Source of the DNA: Psychrobium sp. MM17-31
Lineage (GTDB): Bacteria; Pseudomonadota; Gammaproteobacteria; Enterobacterales; Psychrobiaceae
Length of the DNA stretch: 64,000 nucleotides
Direction of reading: 5' to 3'
Assembly: GCF_022347785.1 (NCBI RefSeq)
Contig: NZ_JAKRGA010000003.1
Span: 496,001 to 560,000 of the forward strand
In this document: positions 36,383 through 44,527 of the stretch, one piece after another
Position numbering within the stretch: the first letter of the stretch is position 1
Layout of the letters: every line of letters begins with the position of its first letter
The notes under the pieces: model-generated
Seen by the model: the letters and a program-made list of their open reading frames with translations, nothing else
What the model was told of the DNA's origin: nothing
Database searches by the model: none
Program-made: the position numbers and the translations under genes

Positions 36383-37984
36383 ATGCAACCATCTTCGATT
36401 CAACTTGACTTAAAACACATCGATCCAAAAGCCACTAAGTCCTCTGCAAAGCCTATATTTGCTGGTGACACCAGCGATTCGATTGTCTTATCCACCATCA
36501 ATGCCAAATACATTCACGCTAGTCTCGGTTTGCGCTACCTTTATGCCAACTTGAACGAGTTGCAGGCGCAGTGTGAAATTCAAGAGTTTGTGATCCAAAC
36601 TCGCCCGATTGATATCGTCGAAAAAATCTTAGCGGCTAAACCGCGGATTGTTGGTTTTGGGGTATACATTTGGAATATCGTTGAAACCACTAATGTGGTG
36701 AGTTTGCTTAAAGTCATTGCCCCAGAAATTACTATTGTGCTGGGCGGCCCTGAGGTGAGTTATGAATCACAAGGCCAACCTATTGTTGAAACGGCAGATT
36801 ACGTGCTAACTGGCCCTGCCGATAACAGTTTCTATCAGCTGTGTCGTGATATTCTTGATGACAACGCGCCCGAGCAAAAGATTTTGCAGTCTAAGCCCGT
36901 GCAACTCAATGATTTAGCAATGCCGTATGAATATTACAGCGATGACGATATTAAGAATCGTCTCCTTTATGTTGAAGCATCACGCGGTTGTCCATTTAAA
37001 TGTGAGTTTTGTTTATCATCGCTCGATACTTCATCGAATCCGTTCGAGCTAGAGAGCTTTCTCGGTGAAATGGAAACTCTATACCAACGCGGCGCACGTA
37101 ATTTTAAGTTCATCGATCGCACCTTTAACCTCAATATAAAAACCACCATGCAAATTATGCAGTTCTTCCTCGATAAAATGAGTGATGACTTGTTTTTACA
37201 TTTTGAAGTAGTGCCAGATCATCTACCCCGTAAACTCAAAGAAATGCTCACCCTATTTCCACCGGGTAGTTTGCAATTTGAAGTTGGTATTCAATCGTTT
37301 AATGTTGAAGTACAAGCCAACATTAACCGTAAACAGAACAACCCTAAATCGAAAGAAAATCTATTGTGGCTCCGTGAAAACACCCACGCTCATATTCACG
37401 CCGATTTAATCTTTGGCTTACCGGGCGAAACCTTTGAAACCTTTAGAGAGAGCTTTAACGAGCTTTACAAATGTCGCCCTCACGAGATCCAGCTTGGTAT
37501 TTTAAAGCGTCTTAAAGGCAGCCCTATTATTAGGCATACCGAAGCCTTTGATTTACGGTTTAATCCGCTGCCACCATTTAACATTTTGAGTACTGACCGC
37601 GTCGACTTTGCCACCATGCAACTGGTGAATCGTTTTGCCCGTTATTGGGATATGTTGGCGAACTCAGGCCGCTTTAAGAATGCGATGCCAGTGCTATTAG
37701 ACGACAATCCGTTTGATAATTTCTTCGCTATCGCCGATTGGATATTCGAACAAACAGGACAAACTCATCAAATCAATCTCAAGCGATTATTTGAAATGCT
37801 ATCGCAAGCAACGCAATCATTGTTTAGCGACAAACATGAAGCACTGCTAGCAGAGCTAGAAAAGGATCACGCCGCGTCGAAACTCAAAGGACAATTTAAC
37901 CAATTGAATCTTTATTTAGGGCAAGAAAAAGGCGCTGCAACAACGAATAAGTTGATGCAACGCCAACAGCAGCATATGAGCTAA
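36383..37984 (+). CDS. B12-binding-domain radical SAM protein (DUF4080 type)
   Basis: A 533-residue cytoplasmic enzyme. The N-terminal cobalamin-binding-like Rossmann domain (about 30-165) has VGFGVYIWN and VLGGPEVSYE. The radical SAM barrel has the 4Fe-4S cysteines in CPFKCEFC (Cys203, 207, 210) and GLPGE later. A C-terminal DUF4080-like region follows. Relatives without assigned substrates are common; methyltransfer or another radical reaction on an unknown target is the family expectation. Oddly, its last 20 codons overlap a hairpin repeat (37931-37964) that also occurs at 41514. Confidence 0.88.
   Translation: MQPSSIQLDLKHIDPKATKSSAKPIFAGDTSDSIVLSTINAKYIHASLGLRYLYANLNELQAQCEIQEFVIQTRPIDIVEKILAAKPRIVGFGVYIWNIVETTNVVSLLKVIAPEITIVLGGPEVSYESQGQPIVETADYVLTGPADNSFYQLCRDILDDNAPEQKILQSKPVQLNDLAMPYEYYSDDDIKNRLLYVEASRGCPFKCEFCLSSLDTSSNPFELESFLGEMETLYQRGARNFKFIDRTFNLNIKTTMQIMQFFLDKMSDDLFLHFEVVPDHLPRKLKEMLTLFPPGSLQFEVGIQSFNVEVQANINRKQNNPKSKENLLWLRENTHAHIHADLIFGLPGETFETFRESFNELYKCRPHEIQLGILKRLKGSPIIRHTEAFDLRFNPLPPFNILSTDRVDFATMQLVNRFARYWDMLANSGRFKNAMPVLLDDNPFDNFFAIADWIFEQTGQTHQINLKRLFEMLSQATQSLFSDKHEALLAELEKDHAASKLKGQFNQLNLYLGQEKGAATTNKLMQRQQQHMS
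37931..37964 (-). repeat. Palindromic repeat copy 1, inside the radical SAM 3' end
   Basis: A 34-base hairpin with arms beginning GGCGCTGCAACAAC and ending GTTGATGCAACGCC. It is almost identical to the hairpin at 41514-41547. On the minus strand it is followed by TTTTTC, so it can act as a terminator for the convergent gene at 38045 while encoding the C-terminus of the radical SAM protein. Confidence 0.75.
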
Positions 37985-38005
37985 AAACCCTATTACATCC
38001 GAGTC

Positions 38006-38038
38006 AGGTCGTGAACTAATTTAAGTTAGCCACGACCT
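38006..38038. terminator. Convergent hairpin between radical SAM and the ClpP-like lipoprotein
   Basis: The outer stem AGGTCGTG/CACGACCT contains an inner stem AACT/AGTT. It lies between two convergent stop codons with little T tract, so it is a probable weak bidirectional terminator. Confidence 0.6.
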
Positions 38039-38044
38039 CATCCA

Positions 38045-39052
38045 CTAGTTTTTAACCAATAAATATTTATCTAACTCAGCCTGTGTCATTACATGAATAG
38101 ACTCAGCTGGTGCAGCATTGATGGTAAAGAAATAAAAGTCTGGGCCTAACTCGTTACCTAGCATCTCTCTAAAGTACGTTAGCTGTGCACCATGCGCGGG
38201 ATCTGACTTTTTCAGCAAGTGCGCAGATTTTCCATTTTCACAACACCACGCATGTACGCCGACTTTACCGCCTGTTGTATATTCACGTTTGAAACCTGCC
38301 GCAAATAAATCAACGCCGCCAGAGTTCACATCGCCATTTTCACCGATATTCGTCGTTAGCTGCGCCTGTCGAATAAGACGGCCGGTATGCATATTGATGG
38401 CATCGTTAATCGAACCATCAATATTCAGTAAAAATAGTTTTTTAACTTCCGGATTATTCGCGATCATCTCAGAAATCTGGACATAGGTTTTAGTGCCCAA
38501 GGTGCCATTTAATACTGCTTCGGAGCCGCCAATTTCCAGCGTGCTATTACCCGCAGACAAAAACGATTCGTTGATAACTAAGCGAACATTGTGCAATCCG
38601 CCAGTGGATTTATTTTCGACTTGACCGTCATAGACATAATTATCACCTGCTGACGATATTTTAATAGCATCTGTTGCGCTAACTAGCTCCTGAGCGATTG
38701 AAGGGTGACGCACAGAAATGTTTGCGATTGGCGACTCTTTATCCATATCAAACCCAAATGTGACAAAGCCAGCACCTGCGTCATAACGGGCAATGATTGA
38801 CTTTTGCTCTGGGCCAAAATCCCAAAACGTCAACTCATATTTCTTGCCTTCAAACTGAAACTCCACATCAGCGATTTGTTGTTTGTATTTCTCGATATAC
38901 TCTGCAACTTTAGCTGGCGCGATATGGTGAACCACCGCCGTTGATATTTGCTCCGTGGCCTCCTTTTTAGCGTCGCTGCTTGAACTACCACCACAGGCTT
39001 GAATTAAGCCCGATAGCACCAACGCTACCGCAATTTTTTTAGATTTATTCAT
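38045..39052 (-). CDS. ClpP/crotonase-like periplasmic lipoprotein (COG3904-like)
   Basis: A 335-residue exported protein. The lipoprotein signal ends at Cys20 (LIQAC) followed by GGSSSSD. The C-terminal half reads NIDGSINDAINMHTGRLIRQ, then NSGGVDLFAAGFKRE, then GKVGVHAW. This follows the fold signature of COG3904-type ClpP-superfamily proteins (LNSPGG..., SAC..., GVHQ), with Ser of NSGG and His of GVHAW as candidate catalytic residues. The N-terminal 150 residues are unrecognised. It sits between a radical SAM gene and a siderophore receptor. Function is unknown; the assignment is by pattern and moderate. Confidence 0.6.
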   Translation of the reverse strand: MNKSKKIAVALVLSGLIQACGGSSSSDAKKEATEQISTAVVHHIAPAKVAEYIEKYKQQIADVEFQFEGKKYELTFWDFGPEQKSIIARYDAGAGFVTFGFDMDKESPIANISVRHPSIAQELVSATDAIKISSAGDNYVYDGQVENKSTGGLHNVRLVINESFLSAGNSTLEIGGSEAVLNGTLGTKTYVQISEMIANNPEVKKLFLLNIDGSINDAINMHTGRLIRQAQLTTNIGENGDVNSGGVDLFAAGFKREYTTGGKVGVHAWCCENGKSAHLLKKSDPAHGAQLTYFREMLGNELGPDFYFFTINAAPAESIHVMTQAELDKYLLVKN

Positions 39053-39183
39053 GAATACCTCTCATTAGATTATTTTGTATAAATTATACTGATGTGACTA
39101 ATTGAGGCGACTGAAGAAATGATGCTAATTTGTAATTGGCGCTTACACTTCCTTACATTTTTCAAATTAGCTTTTAAGATGAG

Positions 39184-39210
39184 AAACCCCAATGTCCTTA
39201 TTGGGGCTTA
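39184..39210 (-). terminator. Terminator of the siderophore receptor gene
   Basis: On the minus strand, GCCCCAAT/ATTGGGGTTT has loop AAGGAC and a short T run, 13 bases after the stop. The 170-base gap to the ClpP-like lipoprotein otherwise shows nothing. Confidence 0.7.
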
Positions 39211-39222
39211 GATGAAGAACTG

Positions 39223-41346
39223 TTAGAAACTGTACGCTAGCTGCGCCACAACCTCACGTGGTGCACCTGGGAAATGGCCATTGCGCTTGCTAAATCCACT
39301 TACTGCGTATTCCTTATCAAACACGTTGTTAACGTTAATGCTTAATAACACATCATCAAACTGCGTTGTCCAGCTAACATCAAACACCGTGTATGGTTTT
39401 ACACGTTGTTCATCAAAGCTAATTTGCTCACTGACGTAATCAGCGCCAAAGGCAAATGATGAGTCAAACTGCTCGATGTTGTATCTAAACCACAAGCCCG
39501 CTTGGTGCTTTGGTGCATTCACAAATTTATTGCTATCAAGAGAGTTGCGATCAACCCCTTCAACAATTTTGGTATCGTTGTAGGCGTAGTTTGCTGTAAC
39601 ACTTAGGTCTTCGAAAATATCACCAACCACAACAATTTCTGCACCGTCACTTTCTACTAAACCAAAGTTGCGAATAGGCGAAATATTCGGTGTTTCGTCA
39701 CTGTCGATAAAATCAGGGTTCGATTGAACTAGGTTTTCTTTTTCAATTTGATAGAAAGCAATCGTTGTTAAAATACGACCATCGAACCACTCTTTCTTGG
39801 CACCGATTTCTATTTGATTACCCGTTGTAGGTTCGATGCGCCCTAAGCTCTCTTCAAAATCATCGGCACTAACCGGTTTGAAACTTTGCGAGTAGTTAAC
39901 ATAAAGCGAAGTATCAGCCGCTGGCTTATAGGTTAATCCAGCGCGATAGCTTACGTCACTATCGTCATAACTCGTGCTTCCCTTATCGCTGTCGGTTTCT
40001 TCAAATTTATCGAAACGTGCACCTACCATCAGCATCCATTGCTCAGTTAGCTCTACCATATCTTGAACGTACAAACTGCTGCGAGTGCGCTCTAGTCCGT
40101 CACGGTTCATATCTTTGAGTTTATAGGTGCTTGGATCAGTTAGCCCGTAGTTTAAATCAAAGATATTAAGGTTTTTAACGCCGTCTTTTTCATAACGGGC
40201 GCGGAAATAATCGTAGTCGGTTTCAATGTCGTGGAAATCACCACCAAATAAAATCTGATGCTCCATATCCGCCAATGTTGTTTCATAAACAAAATCGACA
40301 GTTAAACTAAGTTCGGTGTTAGCGCGGTATTGATCGCGATATTCACGGCGAATAGTACGGTCATTAATATCCGCTTTGTCATCACCATTCACGTCCACCC
40401 AAGAGCGAGATTCGTGATACGCCTGCTCGCGTTCGTTATCCATATAACGCACAGTAACATTCGACGATAATTGGTCGCTAAAATCGTGCTTGAGATTTGA
40501 CTGCAATACCAAGGCTTTCATGTCTTGAAAATCAAATTTCTCATTGGCGTTATAAGACGGATCAACAAGGAAATTACCATTGTCATCAACTGGTACACCG
40601 CGTAAACGGTTACCACCTAGATTTTGCACTATGTAATCGAAGGTGAAATCTACAGTGGTCGCTTCATCAATGTGATATAGCAGACCACCGGCAACTTCAA
40701 TATTCTCTTGATCGGCGTTGTTTCTAAAACTGTCCTGTGCTTCGTAGAAAGCACCAAAACGATAGGCTAAATCTTCGGTAATGCCATCGGTAATATCAGC
40801 AGAAATACCTTTTAGCGCGAAGTTGCCAAGGGTTAAATTAAGATTCTTCTCAGAAGAGAACTTAGGTTTCTTAGTCACATAGTTAATCATTCCACCCGGC
40901 TCACCGCCGCCATAAATAGCTGCAGCAGGACCTTTTAACACTTCAACGCGCTCAACGTTAAACAGTTGAGGAACGCTAAAACCAGAGAATGGGTCACCGC
41001 GCACACCGTCGTAAAATACATTGCCGTCATCGCGGAAACCACGGAAGGTAACGCCAGAATAACTAAACTCACTCACACCAGCGATTGAGCGATATAAATC
41101 AGTAATATCACGCGCTGCTTGGTCAATAATAAGCTGCTTACTAAGCACCTGTGCCGACAGTGGAATATCGAGTAAATCAGCGTCAACTTTAGTACCAACG
41201 GTGGTTTGCTGATCGAGATAGAAGGTTTGCGCGCGTCCTTTAACTTCAATAACTTCAGTAGCTTCTTGAGATTTTTCAGTTGCAGTAGCGGTATAAGATG
41301 AGGCAAGTGATAGCATCACTGCGCTGTAGATTAAGCTTTTTTTCAT
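39223..41346 (-). CDS. TonB-dependent siderophore receptor
   Basis: A 707-residue outer-membrane receptor of the ferric-siderophore (FhuA/FpvA) type. Signal peptide ends near SSYTATA (residue 23), TonB-box-like EVIEVKG, plug with VTFRGFRDDGN and VLKGPAAAIYGGGEPGG (about 75-150), barrel, and a C-terminal PREVVAQLAYSF with terminal Phe. The ATG at 41346 opens directly into the signal peptide; an upstream TTG at 41382 would bury it. Transcription starts from a promoter overlapped by a Fur box, so iron repression is expected. Substrate siderophore is not identifiable by eye. Confidence 0.93.
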   Translation of the reverse strand: MKKSLIYSAVMLSLASSYTATATEKSQEATEVIEVKGRAQTFYLDQQTTVGTKVDADLLDIPLSAQVLSKQLIIDQAARDITDLYRSIAGVSEFSYSGVTFRGFRDDGNVFYDGVRGDPFSGFSVPQLFNVERVEVLKGPAAAIYGGGEPGGMINYVTKKPKFSSEKNLNLTLGNFALKGISADITDGITEDLAYRFGAFYEAQDSFRNNADQENIEVAGGLLYHIDEATTVDFTFDYIVQNLGGNRLRGVPVDDNGNFLVDPSYNANEKFDFQDMKALVLQSNLKHDFSDQLSSNVTVRYMDNEREQAYHESRSWVDVNGDDKADINDRTIRREYRDQYRANTELSLTVDFVYETTLADMEHQILFGGDFHDIETDYDYFRARYEKDGVKNLNIFDLNYGLTDPSTYKLKDMNRDGLERTRSSLYVQDMVELTEQWMLMVGARFDKFEETDSDKGSTSYDDSDVSYRAGLTYKPAADTSLYVNYSQSFKPVSADDFEESLGRIEPTTGNQIEIGAKKEWFDGRILTTIAFYQIEKENLVQSNPDFIDSDETPNISPIRNFGLVESDGAEIVVVGDIFEDLSVTANYAYNDTKIVEGVDRNSLDSNKFVNAPKHQAGLWFRYNIEQFDSSFAFGADYVSEQISFDEQRVKPYTVFDVSWTTQFDDVLLSINVNNVFDKEYAVSGFSKRNGHFPGAPREVVAQLAYSF

Positions 41347-41390
41347 GAGATTCAAATGTGCTTTGATAAATAAATTCAACAAGGACGCAA

Positions 41391-41419
41391 ATGATAATGA
41401 TTACCAACAACAATATCAA
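41391..41419 (-). promoter_or_regulatory. Fur-controlled promoter of the siderophore receptor
   Basis: On the minus strand a -35 TTGATA (41419-41414), a 17-base spacer and a -10 TATCAT (41396-41391) are visible. The 7-1-7 Fur motif TGATAAT-G-ATTACCA (41392-41406, one mismatch to consensus) covers the -10 region. A further half-site lies near 41418-41428. Confidence 0.85.
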
Positions 41420-41513
41420 TGAGAATTGTATACTATTTTCTTATAGGGTTATAAATCTAAAGAATGGAGTGGAAAGACGCTTGTTATGTATATAGAAATT
41501 CAAGCCAACAAAA

Positions 41514-41547
41514 AGCGCTGCAACAACCGATAAGTTGATGCAGCGCT
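41514..41547 (-). repeat. Palindromic repeat copy 2, terminator of the barrel-protein gene
   Basis: Arms AGCGCTGCAACAAC and GTTGATGCAGCGCT form a 14-bp stem with one mismatch. On the minus strand TTTTTG follows, so it works as a Rho-independent terminator for the gene ending at 41603. It is near-identical to 37931-37964. Confidence 0.8.
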
Positions 41548-41602
41548 ATTAGTATTAAATTAACTAATTCCTCTTCTGATCGCAGAGTAAGAAATTAAAG
41601 TA

Positions 41603-42274
41603 CTAAAATTTGTACAGGAGGTTTAAAGATAAAGAATCTATTGATTTAGTGTCGCGGTATTCAACATTAGCTTGTACCTCTTTAGAAAACCAATAACCAA
41701 ACTCTGCGCCGTATGTAAAATTAGTTTTATTTTCAACTTCTTGCACATGTTCACCACCTATTGAAAAATCAAAATAAAAACTATCATACATCACAACGTT
41801 ATATGTTAAGTCTAGCGAAATATTCTTTGAATTTTCATCCTTAATATATTCGAAAGAATGCTCTTCTCGATTGCCATTATTTGGATTAGTAATAATACGA
41901 GAGCCTTTATACTGACCATCAAAATTAGCACTTGAATATGCAATAGAAATATCAATATTTGAAAGTTCTGTTAATTCGAAAATTTTGCCAACTTTAAGTC
42001 GAATCACAGAATAGTCGACATCAAAATTCCCCGCCTCTACCGTAGCAAAATTTTCGTATTGTGTTTCTTTGTCACCGCTGCTTGAGAAATAGCTTGCTTC
42101 TAAATAAAAATCACCAATCTCTTTATTAGCAACTACTTTAACTCCTTTGGGTTGGAGTGAAGCGATCCAATTGACATCAACCTGTTGATAACCAATTTGA
42201 ACGAAGTCAGTTTTAGACGCCCATGAATTTGATGCTAATAAGAAGGTAAGAATAAGAGAGTAAATAAGCTTCAC
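41603..42274 (-). CDS. Small outer-membrane beta-barrel protein
   Basis: A 223-residue protein with a signal peptide ending at NSWA (residue 19). The mature sequence alternates polar and hydrophobic residues in 8-10 strands with aromatic girdle residues, and ends in LSLNLLYKF with the terminal Phe of outer-membrane barrels. It resembles the OmpA/OmpW-size porin-like class, but no family is certain and no function is assigned. It is more AT-rich than most neighbours and begins the accessory stretch. The gene has its own terminator at 41514. Confidence 0.78.
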   Translation of the reverse strand: MKLIYSLILTFLLASNSWASKTDFVQIGYQQVDVNWIASLQPKGVKVVANKEIGDFYLEASYFSSSGDKETQYENFATVEAGNFDVDYSVIRLKVGKIFELTELSNIDISIAYSSANFDGQYKGSRIITNPNNGNREEHSFEYIKDENSKNISLDLTYNVVMYDSFYFDFSIGGEHVQEVENKTNFTYGAEFGYWFSKEVQANVEYRDTKSIDSLSLNLLYKF

Positions 42275-42350
42275 TATATTTCCCTGTTAATTTTTGTCCT
42301 GAATAAAACGCACATACTAAGAAAATTATCATATAAATCAAGCAAAAAAA

Positions 42351-42830
42351 TCACTTAACGAAACAAGTCTTTGAGTAGAGTTTTCCAACTGGATAAGTCC
42401 AAGATCTATTGCCACGAGTAATCTTGCACCAATCATTTTCGAATTTTCGTTTCTTATCTATCTGAATAACAGCAAAGCCTTTAGAATCTGTCATAACTAA
42501 TTCATCAAAATAAATCTTTGTGCGCTTAAACATAAGCTCTGAATACATCAATAATTCCATTGATTCTTCAGTACAAGGTAATCCGAGTGGTGTTTCTAGA
42601 TACACTTCTATCGTGGCAGAGATTTTATCAAATTTAATTTTTGGCGATGGTAACCAATCATTGCGTAATCCAGCTTTAAACTCTTTTATTAATTGCCTTG
42701 TCGCATATTCATCACCCATTTCGGCTTCAATTTCGCCAATACAGCCCCAACAATTACCACCACAATCGACCGATAGCGGGTCATGTTCTTGGTTTAATAT
42801 TCTGTGGCAAATGCTGCAATTGACGGTCAT
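42351..42830 (-). CDS. Hypothetical protein with N-terminal zinc-ribbon-like cysteines
   Basis: A 159-residue protein, not recognised. Cysteines are spaced as CSIC (5-8), then CGGNCWGC within the first 35 residues, suggesting a small zinc-binding knuckle. The rest is mixed alpha/beta with a further cysteine near each end. No signal peptide. The ATG at 42830 is followed by a normal codon pattern. AT-rich, orphan-like, part of the accessory stretch; whether it was once an integron cassette cannot be shown because no matching end repeats flank it. Confidence 0.65.
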   Translation of the reverse strand: MTVNCSICHRILNQEHDPLSVDCGGNCWGCIGEIEAEMGDEYATRQLIKEFKAGLRNDWLPSPKIKFDKISATIEVYLETPLGLPCTEESMELLMYSELMFKRTKIYFDELVMTDSKGFAVIQIDKKRKFENDWCKITRGNRSWTYPVGKLYSKTCFVK

Positions 42831-42914
42831 GATTTGTAAAGCTGATTACCTTGATAAGAGAAAATGACTAAGTATGTATAAAATCAGTTATCACTCTAGC
42901 TTAATGGCTTTTTC

Positions 42915-43295
42915 TCAACTGCATACACGGTGGTATGATTTATTGAAACAATGTTCCAACTGCTGAGATATATTGGGGTTCTTTTCGATATAATCGGCCA
43001 TCATTTCGAAGAAACCCTCGATATTGTTTTTGTCATATGGTCTGACGTGAACTTTCGTTATTACTCGATGCAATATCTCATTTAGCCATTTAACTCTATT
43101 TAATTTTTCTGCATCATCTAATTCGTCGTCACAAAGATACATTCTTATAGATACGGTCAATGAGTGAGCTAAAACTCGAAAAAAATCACATCTTTCAACT
43201 TCAGAGAAATTCTCGATTTTTGCGATATAAGTATTGAGAAGAATACCAAACTCCTTTTGAAAGCTAGCGATAGTAATCGCTAAAAATATCGGCAG
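42915..43295 (-). pseudogene. Degraded hypothetical gene
   Basis: A frame open from 43295 to the stop at 42915 reads as plausible protein throughout (EVERCDFFRVLAHSL, then DDAEKLNRVKWLNEIL), but no ATG begins it; the first usable start is an internal TTG at 43160 that would leave 81 residues. Just upstream, another frame reads NEPEKIRKLAADIFSDYYR before a stop, also protein-like. The pattern suggests a gene broken by stops or frameshifts, lying where the third cassette would be. Alternatively only the 81-residue part is expressed. Confidence 0.5.
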
Positions 43296-43408
43296 CTAGT
43301 TTACGTATTTTTTCAGGCTCGTTATAGCTTCCTTTTGAAAGATTTGACGTAAATACTCCATGAAATCACTAATTTCCAATTTATGAGTGTCACACAAATT
43401 TTCTGAAA

Positions 43409-43448
43409 TTTTAACGGCCTGAGGTCAGGTTACATGCGCTTGTTAAGC
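43409..43448 (-). repeat. Short attC-like site after cassette gene b
   Basis: On the minus strand it begins GCTTAACAAGCGC (R''-like; the TAA is the stop of gene b) and ends CCGTTAAAA (R'-like), with inner stem CCTGA/TCAGG. At 40 bases it is shorter than normal attC sites and the L boxes do not pair, so it is probably deleted or decayed. Confidence 0.5.
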
Positions 43449-43787
43449 ACAAATGGTAAAGAGAGATTCATTATCAGGCCACTCTCCTTCATATGTATAA
43501 CACTCTAGCGTTGATACTCGCCCCTCTTTAAACCAGAGCAAAACACCAGCGCCAGCCTCTAATTCAGGGTGCTCCAGATGTATTTTAGGAATTTCCTCAA
43601 ATGGTCTATTAGTTTTACTAAGTAGTGGAGTATCAACAGATACCATAATATTTGTAAAAAGGCCCACGCCTGTATAATCTCGATCAATCACACTAGCATC
43701 AACTAACTGCTGCTTAATGATATCTTCTTCAAGATCTCCTTCTATAAGAGTATCCAAAACGGATTGTTCGAATTCGCTCAATTTCAT
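43443..43787 (-). CDS. Integron-cassette-like hypothetical protein b
   Basis: A 114-residue acidic soluble protein (starts KLSEFEQSVLDTLIEGD; contains DRDYTGVGLFT and ECYTYEGEWPDNES), of a kind often seen as solitary cassette genes. Function is unknown. The gene fills its cassette: the preceding bases GTTAAGCACAA (minus strand, 43804-43794) are the exact 11-base complement of TTGTGCTTAAC at its end (43452-43442). The TAA stop lies inside the attC R'' box, as is usual for cassettes. A promoter of its own is not evident. Confidence 0.72.
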   Translation of the reverse strand: MKLSEFEQSVLDTLIEGDLEEDIIKQQLVDASVIDRDYTGVGLFTNIMVSVDTPLLSKTNRPFEEIPKIHLEHPELEAGAGVLLWFKEGRVSTLECYTYEGEWPDNESLFTICA

Positions 43788-43797
43788 AGTTACTTGT

Positions 43798-43899
43798 GCT
43801 TAACGCCTCTCTAATAAGTGAACCATGGCTGGCGGGCGATTCGCTCAGCAAATGGCGTGAAAGTTTTAGTAAATCTTAATTTAGAGGCTTGTTAGTAGG
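43798..43899 (-). repeat. attC-like recombination site between cassettes a and b
   Basis: On the minus strand: R'' CCTACTAAC (43899-43891), L'' GCCTCTAA (43888-43881), a 66-base centre, L' TTAGAGAGGC (43814-43805), and R' GTTAAGC (43804-43798, a perfect GTTRRRY). Outer boxes pair as expected and the 102-base length is normal. The last six bases belong to cassette b, whose own R'' is GCTTAAC. Confidence 0.7.
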
Positions 43900-44217
43900 T
43901 TCACGTCGAACAAATGCGATTATCACAACACTCCAACTATAAAGGTAAACCAATGGCCAAATCATCCAAATTAAAATTGCTAAGAGTTTACTTGTGCGCT
44001 TAAAACAATGATAAGACGAAGTCAGCCAAATCGCGAAAGTAAAGAACAAACCTTGATAAAGTATGATTACTTCCCACCAATACATTTCATCGGAAGTTAA
44101 TGAGTGATCGAAGAACCTTGGATCGTCGATGTAGCTCAAAACGAACATATGCCCCCAAAGTGCTAAACTCCCTACGGTCATTAATATGACAAATTTATAG
44201 TTATCGATAAATCTCAT
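43876..44217 (-). CDS. Integron-cassette-like small membrane protein a
   Basis: A 113-residue protein with three predicted membrane helices (about 9-30, 48-68, 76-100) and a short charged tail; unrecognised. GTTAGTAGG just before its ATG (44229-44221, minus strand) is the exact complement of CCTACTAAC inside its 3' end (43899-43891), the end-complementarity that defines a gene cassette. The coding region runs into the attC site, so the last codons NKPLN are encoded by it. Start-to-attC distance is only a few bases, another cassette trait. Confidence 0.7.
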   Translation of the reverse strand: MRFIDNYKFVILMTVGSLALWGHMFVLSYIDDPRFFDHSLTSDEMYWWEVIILYQGLFFTFAIWLTSSYHCFKRTSKLLAILIWMIWPLVYLYSWSVVIIAFVRREPTNKPLN

Positions 44218-44527
44218 ATGCCTACTAACAGCTTAATATGCGGAAGCTGGCGCGATAAATGTTCGCACCAAATTCATGGTAAAAACGAAAGATAAATTAA
44301 ATATCTAATAATTACAATCATTTAAATTAGTATAAAACAAAGAAATGCGTGAAAGGCGGAAAGAATCCAGATAATAAGTAGAATTAGTTTGTTAAGAAGG
44401 AAATAGCGGAAAAGCAACTATAGATATTGCTTAGAAATGAAAGAACCATAACTATCTAACGACAGCATAGTCGAACGAAAAGCGAAAACTATAAAAAGTT
44501 AATCACCAAATCCGCATCCTTGCGAGA
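44218..44527. other. AT-rich intergenic region with a truncated attC-like half-site
   Basis: 310 bases without a gene. At its left end the minus-strand sequence AAGCTGTTAGTAGG forms the R' side preceding cassette a. The adjoining plus-strand GCTGGCGCGATAAATGTTCGC resembles the core of the attC at 43798 (GCTGGCGGGCGATTCGC). A matching R'' half is not found, so the site looks decayed. The remainder is AT-rich and featureless. Confidence 0.45.

Noticed and set aside
36226-36408. 60-codon frame between alkaline phosphatase and radical SAM genes
   Set aside because: No ribosome-binding site, no protein-like pattern, and it runs into the real start of the radical SAM gene.
42351-42830. Hypothetical gene with zinc-ribbon cysteines as a third intact integron cassette
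   Set aside because: No complementary end pair or attC-like site was found on either side.
44388-44400. TTAACAA as the R'' half of an attC preceding cassette a
   Set aside because: It is about 170 bases from the R' half, longer than known attC sites, and the L boxes pair poorly.
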